Of a stretch of DNA of 6,163 nt, positions 1 through 4,803 are shown piece by piece. Made by a program: the position numbers and the translations under genes. Position 1 is the stretch's first letter. Every line of letters starts with the position of its first letter. The stretch comes from Methanoregulaceae archaeon (GTDB lineage: Archaea > Halobacteriota > Methanomicrobia > Methanomicrobiales > Methanospirillaceae). The stretch covers positions 1 through 6,163 of the forward strand of contig JAJRBS010000028.1 of NCBI GenBank assembly GCA_028679325.1. Reading direction: 5' to 3'. The notes beneath the pieces were generated by a model, which was given only the letters and a program-made list of their open reading frames with translations, made no database searches and was not told the DNA's origin.

Positions 1-351
1 ATCGGAGCCGTTGCCTCGGGCCTCTGCTACTATGCCATGCTCTGGAGGATCCGGAAGAGGATGGACGAGAGTCTGGATGCCTGGGCGGTCCACGGCGTCG
101 GTGGACTGTGGGGGACCATCGCCGTCGGGATCTTTGCCGTTGCTTCCGTCAACGGTGCATCAGGACTGATCGAGGGGAACACGGACCTGCTGGTTACCCA
201 GGTCATTGGTGCCGTTACCGTGATGGTCTTCGCCTTCGCTGTCACCTTCGTGCTCGCCTGGGTCATCAACCGGTTGATCGGGCTCCGGGTATCCGAAGAG
301 GCCGAGTACGTAGGGCTCGACCTCTCCCAGCATGGCGAACGGGCCTACTGA
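1..351 (+). CDS. amt: Ammonium transporter (Amt/Mep/Rh family), C-terminal fragment
   Basis: This is the last 116 residues of an Amt-type ammonium channel, open at the left window edge; the family is usually around 400 residues, so roughly three quarters lies outside. The reading frame runs from base 1 to a TGA at 349-351. The stretch LDAWAVHGVGGLWG matches the family's conserved block around the second histidine of the conducting-pore twin-His pair (His318 in E. coli AmtB); here it is residue 31 of the fragment (bases 91-93). Two hydrophobic segments follow, at about residues 37-50 and 65-90. The cytoplasmic tail, residues 94-116, begins GLRVSEEAEYVGLDLS and ends HGERAY, the conserved tail that in this family contacts the PII protein GlnK. 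The protein would sit in the cytoplasmic membrane and take up ammonium. amt is often paired with glnK, but no glnK follows it here; one could lie upstream of the window. Family assignment is firm; the exact paralogue is not. Confidence 0.95.
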   Translation: MGAVASGLCYYAMLWRIRKRMDESLDAWAVHGVGGLWGTIAVGIFAVASVNGASGLIEGNTDLLVTQVIGAVTVMVFAFAVTFVLAWVINRLIGLRVSEEAEYVGLDLSQHGERAY

Positions 352-361
352 TTCCCTCCTC

Positions 362-376
362 TCTTTTCCTTTTTTC
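362..376 (+). terminator. T-rich archaeal terminator after amt
   Basis: A T4 run (364-367) and a T6 run (370-375) begin 12 bases after the amt stop codon, with no hairpin in front. Oligo-T stretches on the coding strand without a stem are the usual form of intrinsic termination in archaea. Assignment rests on position and base composition only. Confidence 0.6.
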
Positions 377-549
377 ACCCAGGGCGAGACACAGAGAGAG
401 ACCAGAATTAGACAACGACAGGGAAGATCAGGTTATGGCGGGCTCCTCTGTTACATTCTTTCCGATCTCAAAACTTGTATTTCAGGCCGTATCTTCCCCC
501 TCGGCGCAGGAGGGCGTACATCTTCCTTCCGGGCATACATCCTTTTTAC

Positions 550-597
550 GTGACGGCACCGGAGAGGACGTTTGGTTCCTCCGGTATACCAGGTCAC
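550..597. repeat. Bulged inverted repeat / possible 3'-UTR stem-loop
   Basis: Outer arms GTGAC (550-554) and GTCAC (593-597) are perfect complements. An inner stem pairs ACCGGAGAGGA (558-568) with TCCTCCGGT (577-585) through nine base pairs with a two-base bulge, leaving an 8-base loop (569-576). Two more G-C pairs (555-556 with 589-590) are possible around a small bulge. It lies 46 bases past the permease stop, so it could be in that operon's 3' untranslated RNA, or downstream of amt on the other strand. Neither strand has a T run right after the stem, so it is not a bacterial-style terminator. Function unknown. Confidence 0.4.
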
Positions 598-642
598 CCT
601 TGTGAATCCTCATTCCCGCATCTCTCACCCACTCGTCCTGTC

Positions 643-1857
643 TCACTCGGATCTCAATGCCTCGATCGGGTCGAGATTCGAGGCACTCCACGCCGGGTAG
701 ACTCCTGACACGATACAGATGACAATCCCCACCGCCATGCCGAAGGGAACGTACAGCAGGCTTTCTGGTGTGAAGAAGTAGTCCGTACTGCCGACCATGG
801 CCAGGACAACGACGTACCCGATCGCCAGGCTGAGCACTGCTCCGATAACAGCGCCAATGACACCCAGAATCCCCGCCTCATAGATAAACATCTTCCGGAT
901 CTCCGTCTTCTGGGTGCCGATGCTCCGGAGAATCCCGATCTCCCGGATCCTCTCGGTGACCGACATCATCATGACATTGAAGATCGATACGGCAGCGACG
1001 AGGAGCGAGATTCCGGCGATGGCCATCACGAAGCTGGTCATGGTGCCGAGCGTAGCGGTGATGTTTTCAAGCATCCGGCTGCTGTCCTGGACAGAGACCT
1101 GGTCCTCCTTCTTGTTGAGCTGGGCCGTGATCTCCGTATTTACTGCTGTGGCATCGTTGATGTCATCGAGCACAACATTGACCTGGTCGTACTCGCCTTC
1201 CCCGCCGTAGATGCCGAAGAACAGTTTCTCGCTGCCGATGATGGCCGAGTCGGTGTTCAGGTCCATGGACATCCCCCGCTCCTCAAGGATACCAACCACC
1301 CGGACCGTGGTGGTCTCGTTCTCCTCACCGATATCGAGCTTGCTGCCAAGCGTCAGGCCGAAACGATCAGCGAGGTCAGGCCCTATCATCACCGAACTGG
1401 TGCTCTTCGGGAATGCGCCGTCTGCCAGGGTAAAGATCTCGGGAAAAACCGCTGGATCGAGCCCATAGATCGTGGATCTACCCTTGCTGTCCCCCATCTC
1501 GATCCGGTCGGACCGGGAGTTCACAGCGTAGACCAGGCCATATTTCCCGGCTATCTGTTCGATATCCCGGAATTGATCTTCCGTGATCATCTCTTCTGTC
1601 GATGAAGAGGACATCCCGGCCATGACCGGGCGATCGCCCCCTCCGCCCCCAAAGCCGATATCAGGCCTGACCACCAGGATATTGGCCATCGATGAGAGCT
1701 CCTCTGTCACCGATAGGGTCATGTTGGCGCCCATCATCCCCATGGAGGCGATGGCCACCACCCCGATAACGATGCCGAGCGCAGCAAGGACCGAGCGGAG
1801 GAAGTGGAGCCGGACGCTCCTGACAGAGAGCTGGAAGATGATGTCTTTGACGATCAT
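643..1857 (-). CDS. MacB/FtsX-type ABC transporter permease
   Basis: A 404-residue integral membrane subunit of a type VII (MacB-like) ABC transporter. The first membrane helix is at about residues 22-43, followed by a large extracytoplasmic MacB_PCD-like domain (about 45-270) and three more helices near 274-298, 326-354 and 368-388. The FtsX-domain hallmark TERIREIGILRSIG lies at 301-314 and the typical end YPAWSASNLDPIEALR at 387-402. Four helices and about 400 residues are normal for the family. A glycine-rich patch (GFGGGGGD, 68-75) sits early in the extracellular domain. The start is well fixed: GGGAGGA (1862-1868) lies 4 bases before the ATG, and the ATG overlaps the ATPase stop codon as ATGA, pointing to translational coupling. 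It is the last gene of the operon with the ATPase and the COG1361-like protein. Proteins of this fold transmit ATP-driven movement across the membrane rather than forming a simple channel. Substrate not deducible; family assignment is secure. Confidence 0.95.
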   Translation of the reverse strand: MIVKDIIFQLSVRSVRLHFLRSVLAALGIVIGVVAIASMGMMGANMTLSVTEELSSMANILVVRPDIGFGGGGGDRPVMAGMSSSSTEEMITEDQFRDIEQIAGKYGLVYAVNSRSDRIEMGDSKGRSTIYGLDPAVFPEIFTLADGAFPKSTSSVMIGPDLADRFGLTLGSKLDIGEENETTTVRVVGILEERGMSMDLNTDSAIIGSEKLFFGIYGGEGEYDQVNVVLDDINDATAVNTEITAQLNKKEDQVSVQDSSRMLENITATLGTMTSFVMAIAGISLLVAAVSIFNVMMMSVTERIREIGILRSIGTQKTEIRKMFIYEAGILGVIGAVIGAVLSLAIGYVVVLAMVGSTDYFFTPESLLYVPFGMAVGIVICIVSGVYPAWSASNLDPIEALRSE

Positions 1858-2531
1858 GAAATCCTCCCGTCCTGCATGACGATCGTCCGCCGGGCATGGC
1901 TGGCCACGACCGGATCATGGGTCACCATGATGATGGTCCGGCCTTCTCCGTTCAGCCGGGTGAGAATCCCCATGATCTGGCGGCCGTTCTCGGAATCAAG
2001 GTTGCCTGTCGGCTCGTCACAGAGGATAATCTTCGGGTCGTTGACCAGGGCCCGGGCAATGGCGACCCGCTGCTGCTGCCCTCCCGAGAGTTCGGGTGGA
2101 CGGTGCGTGGCCAGGACCGGGTCGATGCCCACCATCTGGAGGACCCTGCTGACGTGCCCTCCTGCCTCGTCACTCTTCCGGTTCTTCAGGATAAAGGGGT
2201 ATTCGACGTTCTCGTAGGCTGTCAAAAGTGGCACGAGGTTGAATTTCTGGAAGACAAAACCGATCATGGTCAGTCTGAGGCTGGTCAGCTCCCGGTCAGA
2301 CATATCCCGGATGTTTCTTCCACCGAGGGAGAGGTTTCCCGATGACGGGACATCCAGGCTCCCGATCTGGTTTAAGAGGGTGGATTTCCCTGATCCCGAC
2401 GGGCCCATGACCGCCAGGAACTCCCCTTCGTCAATAGCGAGGTTCACTTTATCCAGGGCGATGACATCCCCTGAGGGAAGGGGATAGATCTTGCTGACCT
2501 CATCGAGTCCGATTATCGGGTCGCTCCCCAT
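1854..2531 (-). CDS. MacB/LolD-type ABC transporter ATP-binding protein
   Basis: The cytoplasmic ATPase that would drive the adjacent FtsX-type permease. Numbered from the ATG chosen here (225 residues), it shows Walker A GPSGSGKST (43-51), Q-loop glutamine 95 in FVFQKFNLVP, the ABC signature LSGGQ (148-152), Walker B IILCDE (168-173), a D-loop NLDS (177-180) and H-loop histidine 205 in VTHD. All catalytic elements are intact. Length, the LSGGQQQRVAIARAL block and the Q-loop surroundings are typical of the MacB/LolD/SalX branch. The frame extends three codons further, to a GTG at 2540 with a second GTG next to it. I prefer the ATG at 2531 because those GTG codons form part of the best ribosome binding site, GGTGGTGA at 2534-2541. 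It starts 14 bases after the upstream COG1361-like gene stops and its TGA overlaps the permease ATG. Function as an ATPase is near certain; substrate unknown. Confidence 0.95.
   Translation of the reverse strand: MGSDPIIGLDEVSKIYPLPSGDVIALDKVNLAIDEGEFLAVMGPSGSGKSTLLNQIGSLDVPSSGNLSLGGRNIRDMSDRELTSLRLTMIGFVFQKFNLVPLLTAYENVEYPFILKNRKSDEAGGHVSRVLQMVGIDPVLATHRPPELSGGQQQRVAIARALVNDPKIILCDEPTGNLDSENGRQIMGILTRLNGEGRTIIMVTHDPVVASHARRTIVMQDGRIS
1862..1868 (-). promoter_or_regulatory. Ribosome binding site of the ABC permease
   Basis: On the minus strand GGGAGGA stands 4 bases before the ATG at 1857 and lies inside the last codons of the ATPase gene. It supports this start codon and coupled translation through the ATGA junction. 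Confidence 0.75.
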
Positions 2532-2533
2532 GG

Positions 2534-2541
2534 TCACCACC
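2534..2541 (-). promoter_or_regulatory. Ribosome binding site that decides the ATPase start
   Basis: On the minus strand GGTGGTGA, one mismatch from the archaeal consensus GGAGGTGA, ends 2 bases before the ATG at 2531. It overlaps two in-frame GTG codons (2540-2535), so those are more likely part of the ribosome binding site than the start. Confidence 0.6.
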
Positions 2542-2545
2542 TTTT

Positions 2546-3838
2546 CTATTTCCGGAACCGGTCGCCGATTCTCTTCGCATAGCCTTTCCGCCAGGCAACC
2601 AGGACGGCCACGCAGCCGATGATGATCACGGCGATCTCCAGGAAGGGAACCCGGGATATCCCGCTTCCAAAGGAGAAGAAACCACCGGCGCGGCGGTTAT
2701 TTCCCTGGCCCCCGGGTCCTCCGGCAGTAAATGTCTGCCCGCTCCCGGATGTCCCCGAGCCGGGAACTGCCGGCGCTGCATTCCGGAGACTGATGTCAAC
2801 CGTGTTCTGGTAGCTGTCCCCCTCGTCATCCCTGTACTCGATGATCAGGGGCACGGTTGAAGACCCCTGGGCGATGAAGGTAACCTCGAAGCTCGAGAAA
2901 TCATCGGGTTCGAGAGCCCCTATCACGTAAACGGGATTCGGGTCAACCGCCTTTGCCGGTGCACCGGTGGTAACGGTGACCGCCTTAGCATCTTTGAGGC
3001 CGGCGTTAGTCACATCCCCTTTGATGGTGGTGTAGGAACCTCCCTGAGTCACCTCGACACTGTTCACCACCAGCTCGGCTGCCACCCTCCTTTCACCCAT
3101 GACCACCGGGAGGGTGAGCAGGGTGTGGTGCTCGTTCGGTCCATTCCGCCATGAGACATCAAAGACGAGATCCGATGCCTTCGCTGCAGTGATCTCGAAT
3201 GTCACATCCTTTTTCTCGTCGGGTTGAAGAGTGCCGACAAAGATCGAGCTCTGCGTCGTGCGCATCCCCTGCCCCTTCGGGGTAACGGTGACCGAGGTAA
3301 CCTCGTTCTCGCGTGAATTGCCGACAGCGAGAGTTATCTGTTCCTTGCTCCCGGGATAAAAGGTCGACGGAGCATCCACCACCGAGACCATGATATCGGT
3401 GTCATCGACGCGGACGGGAACAGGATACCGCAGGCTCCCGGCACCAGTGACGTCGACATAGAAGATGGGGAAATACGTTCCATCCTCCACGTCTGCATCG
3501 ATCATGAAGGTGAACTGGAGGGAGTTCCTGGACCCAAGCAGCCCCACCTGGTCGTAGGTCTGGTAATTGACAACCCTGAGTTTATCTGAGAGGAGCTCGA
3601 CCCTGTCGATATCGATGGTCTCTGTTCCACTGTTGGAGATGGTAACCAACACTGTCCCGGTATCATCCTGCATGAAGATCTCAGGGTCCAGCCGGACCTC
3701 TGAAACAGCGATCTGTGCCTGTGATACAGAGGTCTCATTGGAGATCGCTCCAGATACTGACGCAATGGACAGGGCCATGACGAAAAAAACCAGAAGAACG
3801 CCCTCTCCCTTTCTGAACAATGGGGTTTTTTGTTGCAT
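2546..3838 (-). CDS. COG1361-like extracellular Ig-domain protein, membrane-anchored, ABC operon partner
   Basis: A 430-residue secreted protein anchored at both visible signals. The N-terminus has basic residues and a hydrophobic stretch (about 14-30, ending ASVSGA), a good signal peptide. Three beta-rich Ig/CARDB-like units follow at about 43-145, 150-245 and 253-352; each has the NSG/NAG turn or the 'L-P-D-ff' pattern of the archaeal COG1361 'S-layer domain' group (ISNSGTETIDI at 67-77, VTNAGLKDAKAV at 276-287, GALEPDDFSSFEV at 307-319). A Gly/Ser/Pro-rich linker (353-396) leads to one membrane helix (397-416) and a short basic cytoplasmic tail ending RIGDRFRK. It is the first gene of the operon with the MacB-like ATPase and permease, so it probably acts outside the membrane with them, as substrate receptor or adaptor; this is inferred from context. 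The ribosome binding site is weak (AGGGTAAG about 10 bases upstream), but the signal peptide fits the ATG at 3838. No catalytic motif is seen. Family name moderately sure. Confidence 0.85.
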   Translation of the reverse strand: MQQKTPLFRKGEGVLLVFFVMALSIASVSGAISNETSVSQAQIAVSEVRLDPEIFMQDDTGTVLVTISNSGTETIDIDRVELLSDKLRVVNYQTYDQVGLLGSRNSLQFTFMIDADVEDGTYFPIFYVDVTGAGSLRYPVPVRVDDTDIMVSVVDAPSTFYPGSKEQITLAVGNSRENEVTSVTVTPKGQGMRTTQSSIFVGTLQPDEKKDVTFEITAAKASDLVFDVSWRNGPNEHHTLLTLPVVMGERRVAAELVVNSVEVTQGGSYTTIKGDVTNAGLKDAKAVTVTTGAPAKAVDPNPVYVIGALEPDDFSSFEVTFIAQGSSTVPLIIEYRDDEGDSYQNTVDISLRNAAPAVPGSGTSGSGQTFTAGGPGGQGNNRRAGGFFSFGSGISRVPFLEIAVIIIGCVAVLVAWRKGYAKRIGDRFRK

Positions 3839-3874
3839 ACTATCTTCTTACCCTGTCTCTGATACTGTAACGTA

Positions 3875-3895
3875 TGTTTTACATTATGTTATAAA
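3875..3895. promoter_or_regulatory. Imperfect dyad over the ABC operon TATA box, related to the palindrome at 4664-4684
   Basis: Centred on base 3885, seven of ten flanking base pairs are complementary, including the core ACATTATGT (3881-3889). The 17 bases 3879-3895 (TTACATTATGTTATAAA) match 14 of 17 bases of 4668-4684 in the same orientation relative to the downstream gene. A second small dyad, TGTAA/TTACA with an 8-base spacer, overlaps it at 3866-3883. It is a candidate operator; the TATA box contributes part of the likeness. Confidence 0.4.
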
Positions 3896-3897
3896 AC
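3888..3897 (-). promoter_or_regulatory. TATA-box promoter of the ABC operon
   Basis: On the minus strand an AAAAG stretch (BRE-like) is followed by TTTTATAAC, a good archaeal TATA box, about 52 bases before the ATG at 3838. A start about 25 bases downstream would give a leader of some 25-30 bases. The box sits inside an imperfect dyad (3875-3895). Confidence 0.55.
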
Positions 3898-3956
3898 TTT
3901 TACCATTCCCCTGGGATATGGTCCTGGAGTGCCCCTTGTTCCTGGGGCGTAGTGCG

Positions 3957-3962
3957 AAAAAA
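3957..3962 (-). terminator. T6 terminator after the XRE regulator gene
   Basis: On the minus strand a run of six T begins 13 bases after the stop codon of the XRE gene. A GCCCC/GGGGC stem with an 8-base loop (3931-3948) lies beyond the T run, not before it, so termination would be of the oligo-T archaeal kind. It separates this operon from the ABC operon promoter downstream. Confidence 0.45.
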
Positions 3963-3975
3963 GGAGATAGTGGAC

Positions 3976-4170
3976 CTATCCTTCGTACTGGAAAAGGTCT
4001 TCAACAGACACGGAAAAAAACCGTGCAATCCTGAACGCAAGGTCGATGGATGGATCATATTTTCCTTTCTCGATGGCAAGAATCGTCTGCCTCGTCACCC
4101 CCAGTTCTGCCGCAAGCGCTTCCTGGGTGAGGTCATGCATGGCACGATAGACCTTGATCTTATTCTTCAT
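3976..4170 (-). CDS. Short XRE/Cro-type helix-turn-helix transcriptional regulator
   Basis: A 64-residue, soluble, DNA-binding protein that is almost nothing but an HTH_3 domain. The helix-turn-helix is TQEALAAELGVTRQTILAIE: positioning helix about 15-23, turn at LGV, recognition helix about 26-34. The typical ending KGKYDPSIDLAFRIARFF (35-52) and VSVEDLF (54-60) follows. Such short regulators (YozG-like) generally bind palindromic operators as dimers and are often encoded beside a small multi-helix membrane protein, as here. The gene overlaps the end of the DUF2178-like gene by 11 bases, so the two are surely co-transcribed. The ATG at 4170 is the only sensible start because the domain needs the whole length; a GGGAC about 4 bases upstream is a modest ribosome binding site. 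There is no ligand domain, so any signal input would have to come from a partner. A likely target is the palindrome at 4664-4684 in its own promoter. DNA-binding role firm; targets inferred. Confidence 0.93.
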   Translation of the reverse strand: MKNKIKVYRAMHDLTQEALAAELGVTRQTILAIEKGKYDPSIDLAFRIARFFSVSVEDLFQYEG

Positions 4171-4642
4171 CGCTGTCCCAGTCTCCGTATTTGCGCGAGT
4201 AGTATATCCTGAATACCAGATAGAGGAGGATCAGAAGGAAGAGGAGGATCAGCTGGAAGAGTCCGAAGTACCCCATGAAAGGGCGATCTGGATGGACATT
4301 ACGCACAATAACCCTGAAATTGTCCGGTGGAAGAGCAGGATTCGGCGGGGGGATGTGGAGCGGGGTAGAGAATCCTATCACGGCACTCCCGAGGCTCAGG
4401 GCGAAAAAGATAACCCAGAATACATCGAGCGTCCTGCTCTTCGCTTTCTCGGTAATGTAAACCGCCCGCTCGTCATCCTTCCTGTCTGAAACCTGCCTCC
4501 AGAGAACATAGAGGAAGACGAATCCGATGATGAACGATACCATGATAAGGAAAGGATTCCTCAACTGGACCGCCAGCCAGAAGATCCCAACTTCAACGAG
4601 GCCGGTGACTCCAGCCATAAGGTAAAATGTATTCTGTCTCAT
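4160..4642 (-). CDS. DUF2178-like four-helix membrane protein, partner of the XRE regulator
   Basis: A 160-residue integral membrane protein of unknown function. Helices are expected at about 6-26, 31-49, 74-93 and 124-147. The cytoplasmic loop between helices 2 and 3 carries DERAVYITEKAKSRT (57-71), the DER-x-x-x-I-x-x-KA-x-x-T pattern I associate with DUF2178. A proline-rich loop of about 30 residues (PPPNPALPPD at 98-107, then NVHPDRPF) lies between helices 3 and 4, on the outer face if the termini are cytoplasmic. The C-terminus is charged (SDEE). It is first in a two-gene operon; its last 11 bases overlap the XRE gene. It may control the regulator at the membrane, or be what the regulator controls; the sequence does not decide. 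The start is uncertain: GGGAG (4644-4648) is only one base from the ATG at 4642, too close for normal use, so translation may be from a short leader or from the ATG at 4618. Confidence 0.85.
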   Translation of the reverse strand: MRQNTFYLMAGVTGLVEVGIFWLAVQLRNPFLIMVSFIIGFVFLYVLWRQVSDRKDDERAVYITEKAKSRTLDVFWVIFFALSLGSAVIGFSTPLHIPPPNPALPPDNFRVIVRNVHPDRPFMGYFGLFQLILLFLLILLYLVFRIYYSRKYGDWDSDEE

Positions 4643-4663
4643 ACTCCCACGATGTGTATAGTT

Positions 4664-4684
4664 TTTATTACATTTAGTAATAAA
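4664..4684. promoter_or_regulatory. Perfect 8+5+8 palindrome in the XRE operon promoter (candidate operator)
   Basis: Arms TTTATTAC (4664-4671) and GTAATAAA (4677-4684) are exact inverted complements around the spacer ATTTA. The right arm read on the minus strand (CTTTATTAC, 4685-4677) is the best TATA-like element for the DUF2178/XRE operon, about 39 bases before its ATG. A dimeric HTH protein bound here would block TBP, so autorepression by the XRE regulator is the simplest reading. The symmetry is seen directly; the binding protein is inferred. Confidence 0.55.
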
Positions 4685-4756
4685 GTTTTAACTACATTCC
4701 CCAAAAAAAGAATGACTCCCTTCACCTATCCCCCGATATTTGGAATACCGCCAACT

Positions 4757-4764
4757 CTAAATAG
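4757..4764 (+). promoter_or_regulatory. TATA-like element of the PEGA protein gene
   Basis: CTAAATAG lies about 43 bases before the ATG at 4804. A start about 25 bases downstream would place the ribosome binding site close to the 5' end of the transcript. The match to the archaeal TATA box is moderate. Confidence 0.4.
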
Positions 4765-4788
4765 TCTTAGGGAAAATTCCGATACAAA

Positions 4789-4795
4789 AGGAGGT
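4789..4795 (+). promoter_or_regulatory. Strong ribosome binding site of the PEGA protein gene
   Basis: AGGAGGT, an exact match to the archaeal anti-SD complement, ends 8 bases before the ATG at 4804. It fixes the start and suggests efficient translation, unlike the weak sites of the divergent operon. Confidence 0.8.
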
Positions 4796-4803
4796 TTTCA
4801 TTT

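Larger units (their letters stand above)
352..642. other. Non-coding gap between convergent genes
   Basis: These 291 bases separate the ends of amt (plus) and the ABC permease (minus). I see no convincing gene: open frames here are short, lack ribosome binding sites and have no recognisable protein features. The gap holds the amt terminator (362-376), a small CCCTC/GAGGG stem with a 7-base loop (498-514), a T5 run on the plus strand (543-547) and a larger bulged stem-loop (550-597). No clear T-rich terminator for the minus-strand permease is seen within its first 40 bases of 3' sequence. Confidence 0.6.

Noticed and set aside
498..514. CCCTC/GAGGG stem with 7-base loop
   Set aside because: A five-pair stem in GC-rich sequence is easily due to chance and has no supporting context.
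108..605. Plus-strand open frame of 165 codons over the amt end and the gap
   Set aside because: It is out of frame with the certain amt coding sequence, is Arg-rich in the way typical of a shifted GC-rich frame, and has no ribosome binding site.
1804..2345. Plus-strand open frames of 137 and 149 codons opposite the ABC ATPase and permease
   Set aside because: They are antisense to genes with complete catalytic motifs, have no recognisable domain, and are expected shadows in GC-rich DNA.
643..2531. LolCDE lipoprotein-release system
   Set aside because: ATPase and permease resemble this branch, but LolCDE feeds an outer membrane, and the gene context is archaeal, so a MacB-like label is safer.
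3931..3948. GCCCC/GGGGC hairpin as an intrinsic terminator of the XRE operon
   Set aside because: In the direction of transcription the T run comes before the hairpin, so it cannot work as a bacterial-type terminator; the T run alone is listed instead.
3567..4212. Plus-strand frames of 155 and 86 codons opposite the COG1361-like gene start and the XRE gene
   Set aside because: They cross a promoter region and the well-supported XRE gene, and show low-complexity Ser/Thr composition without signals.
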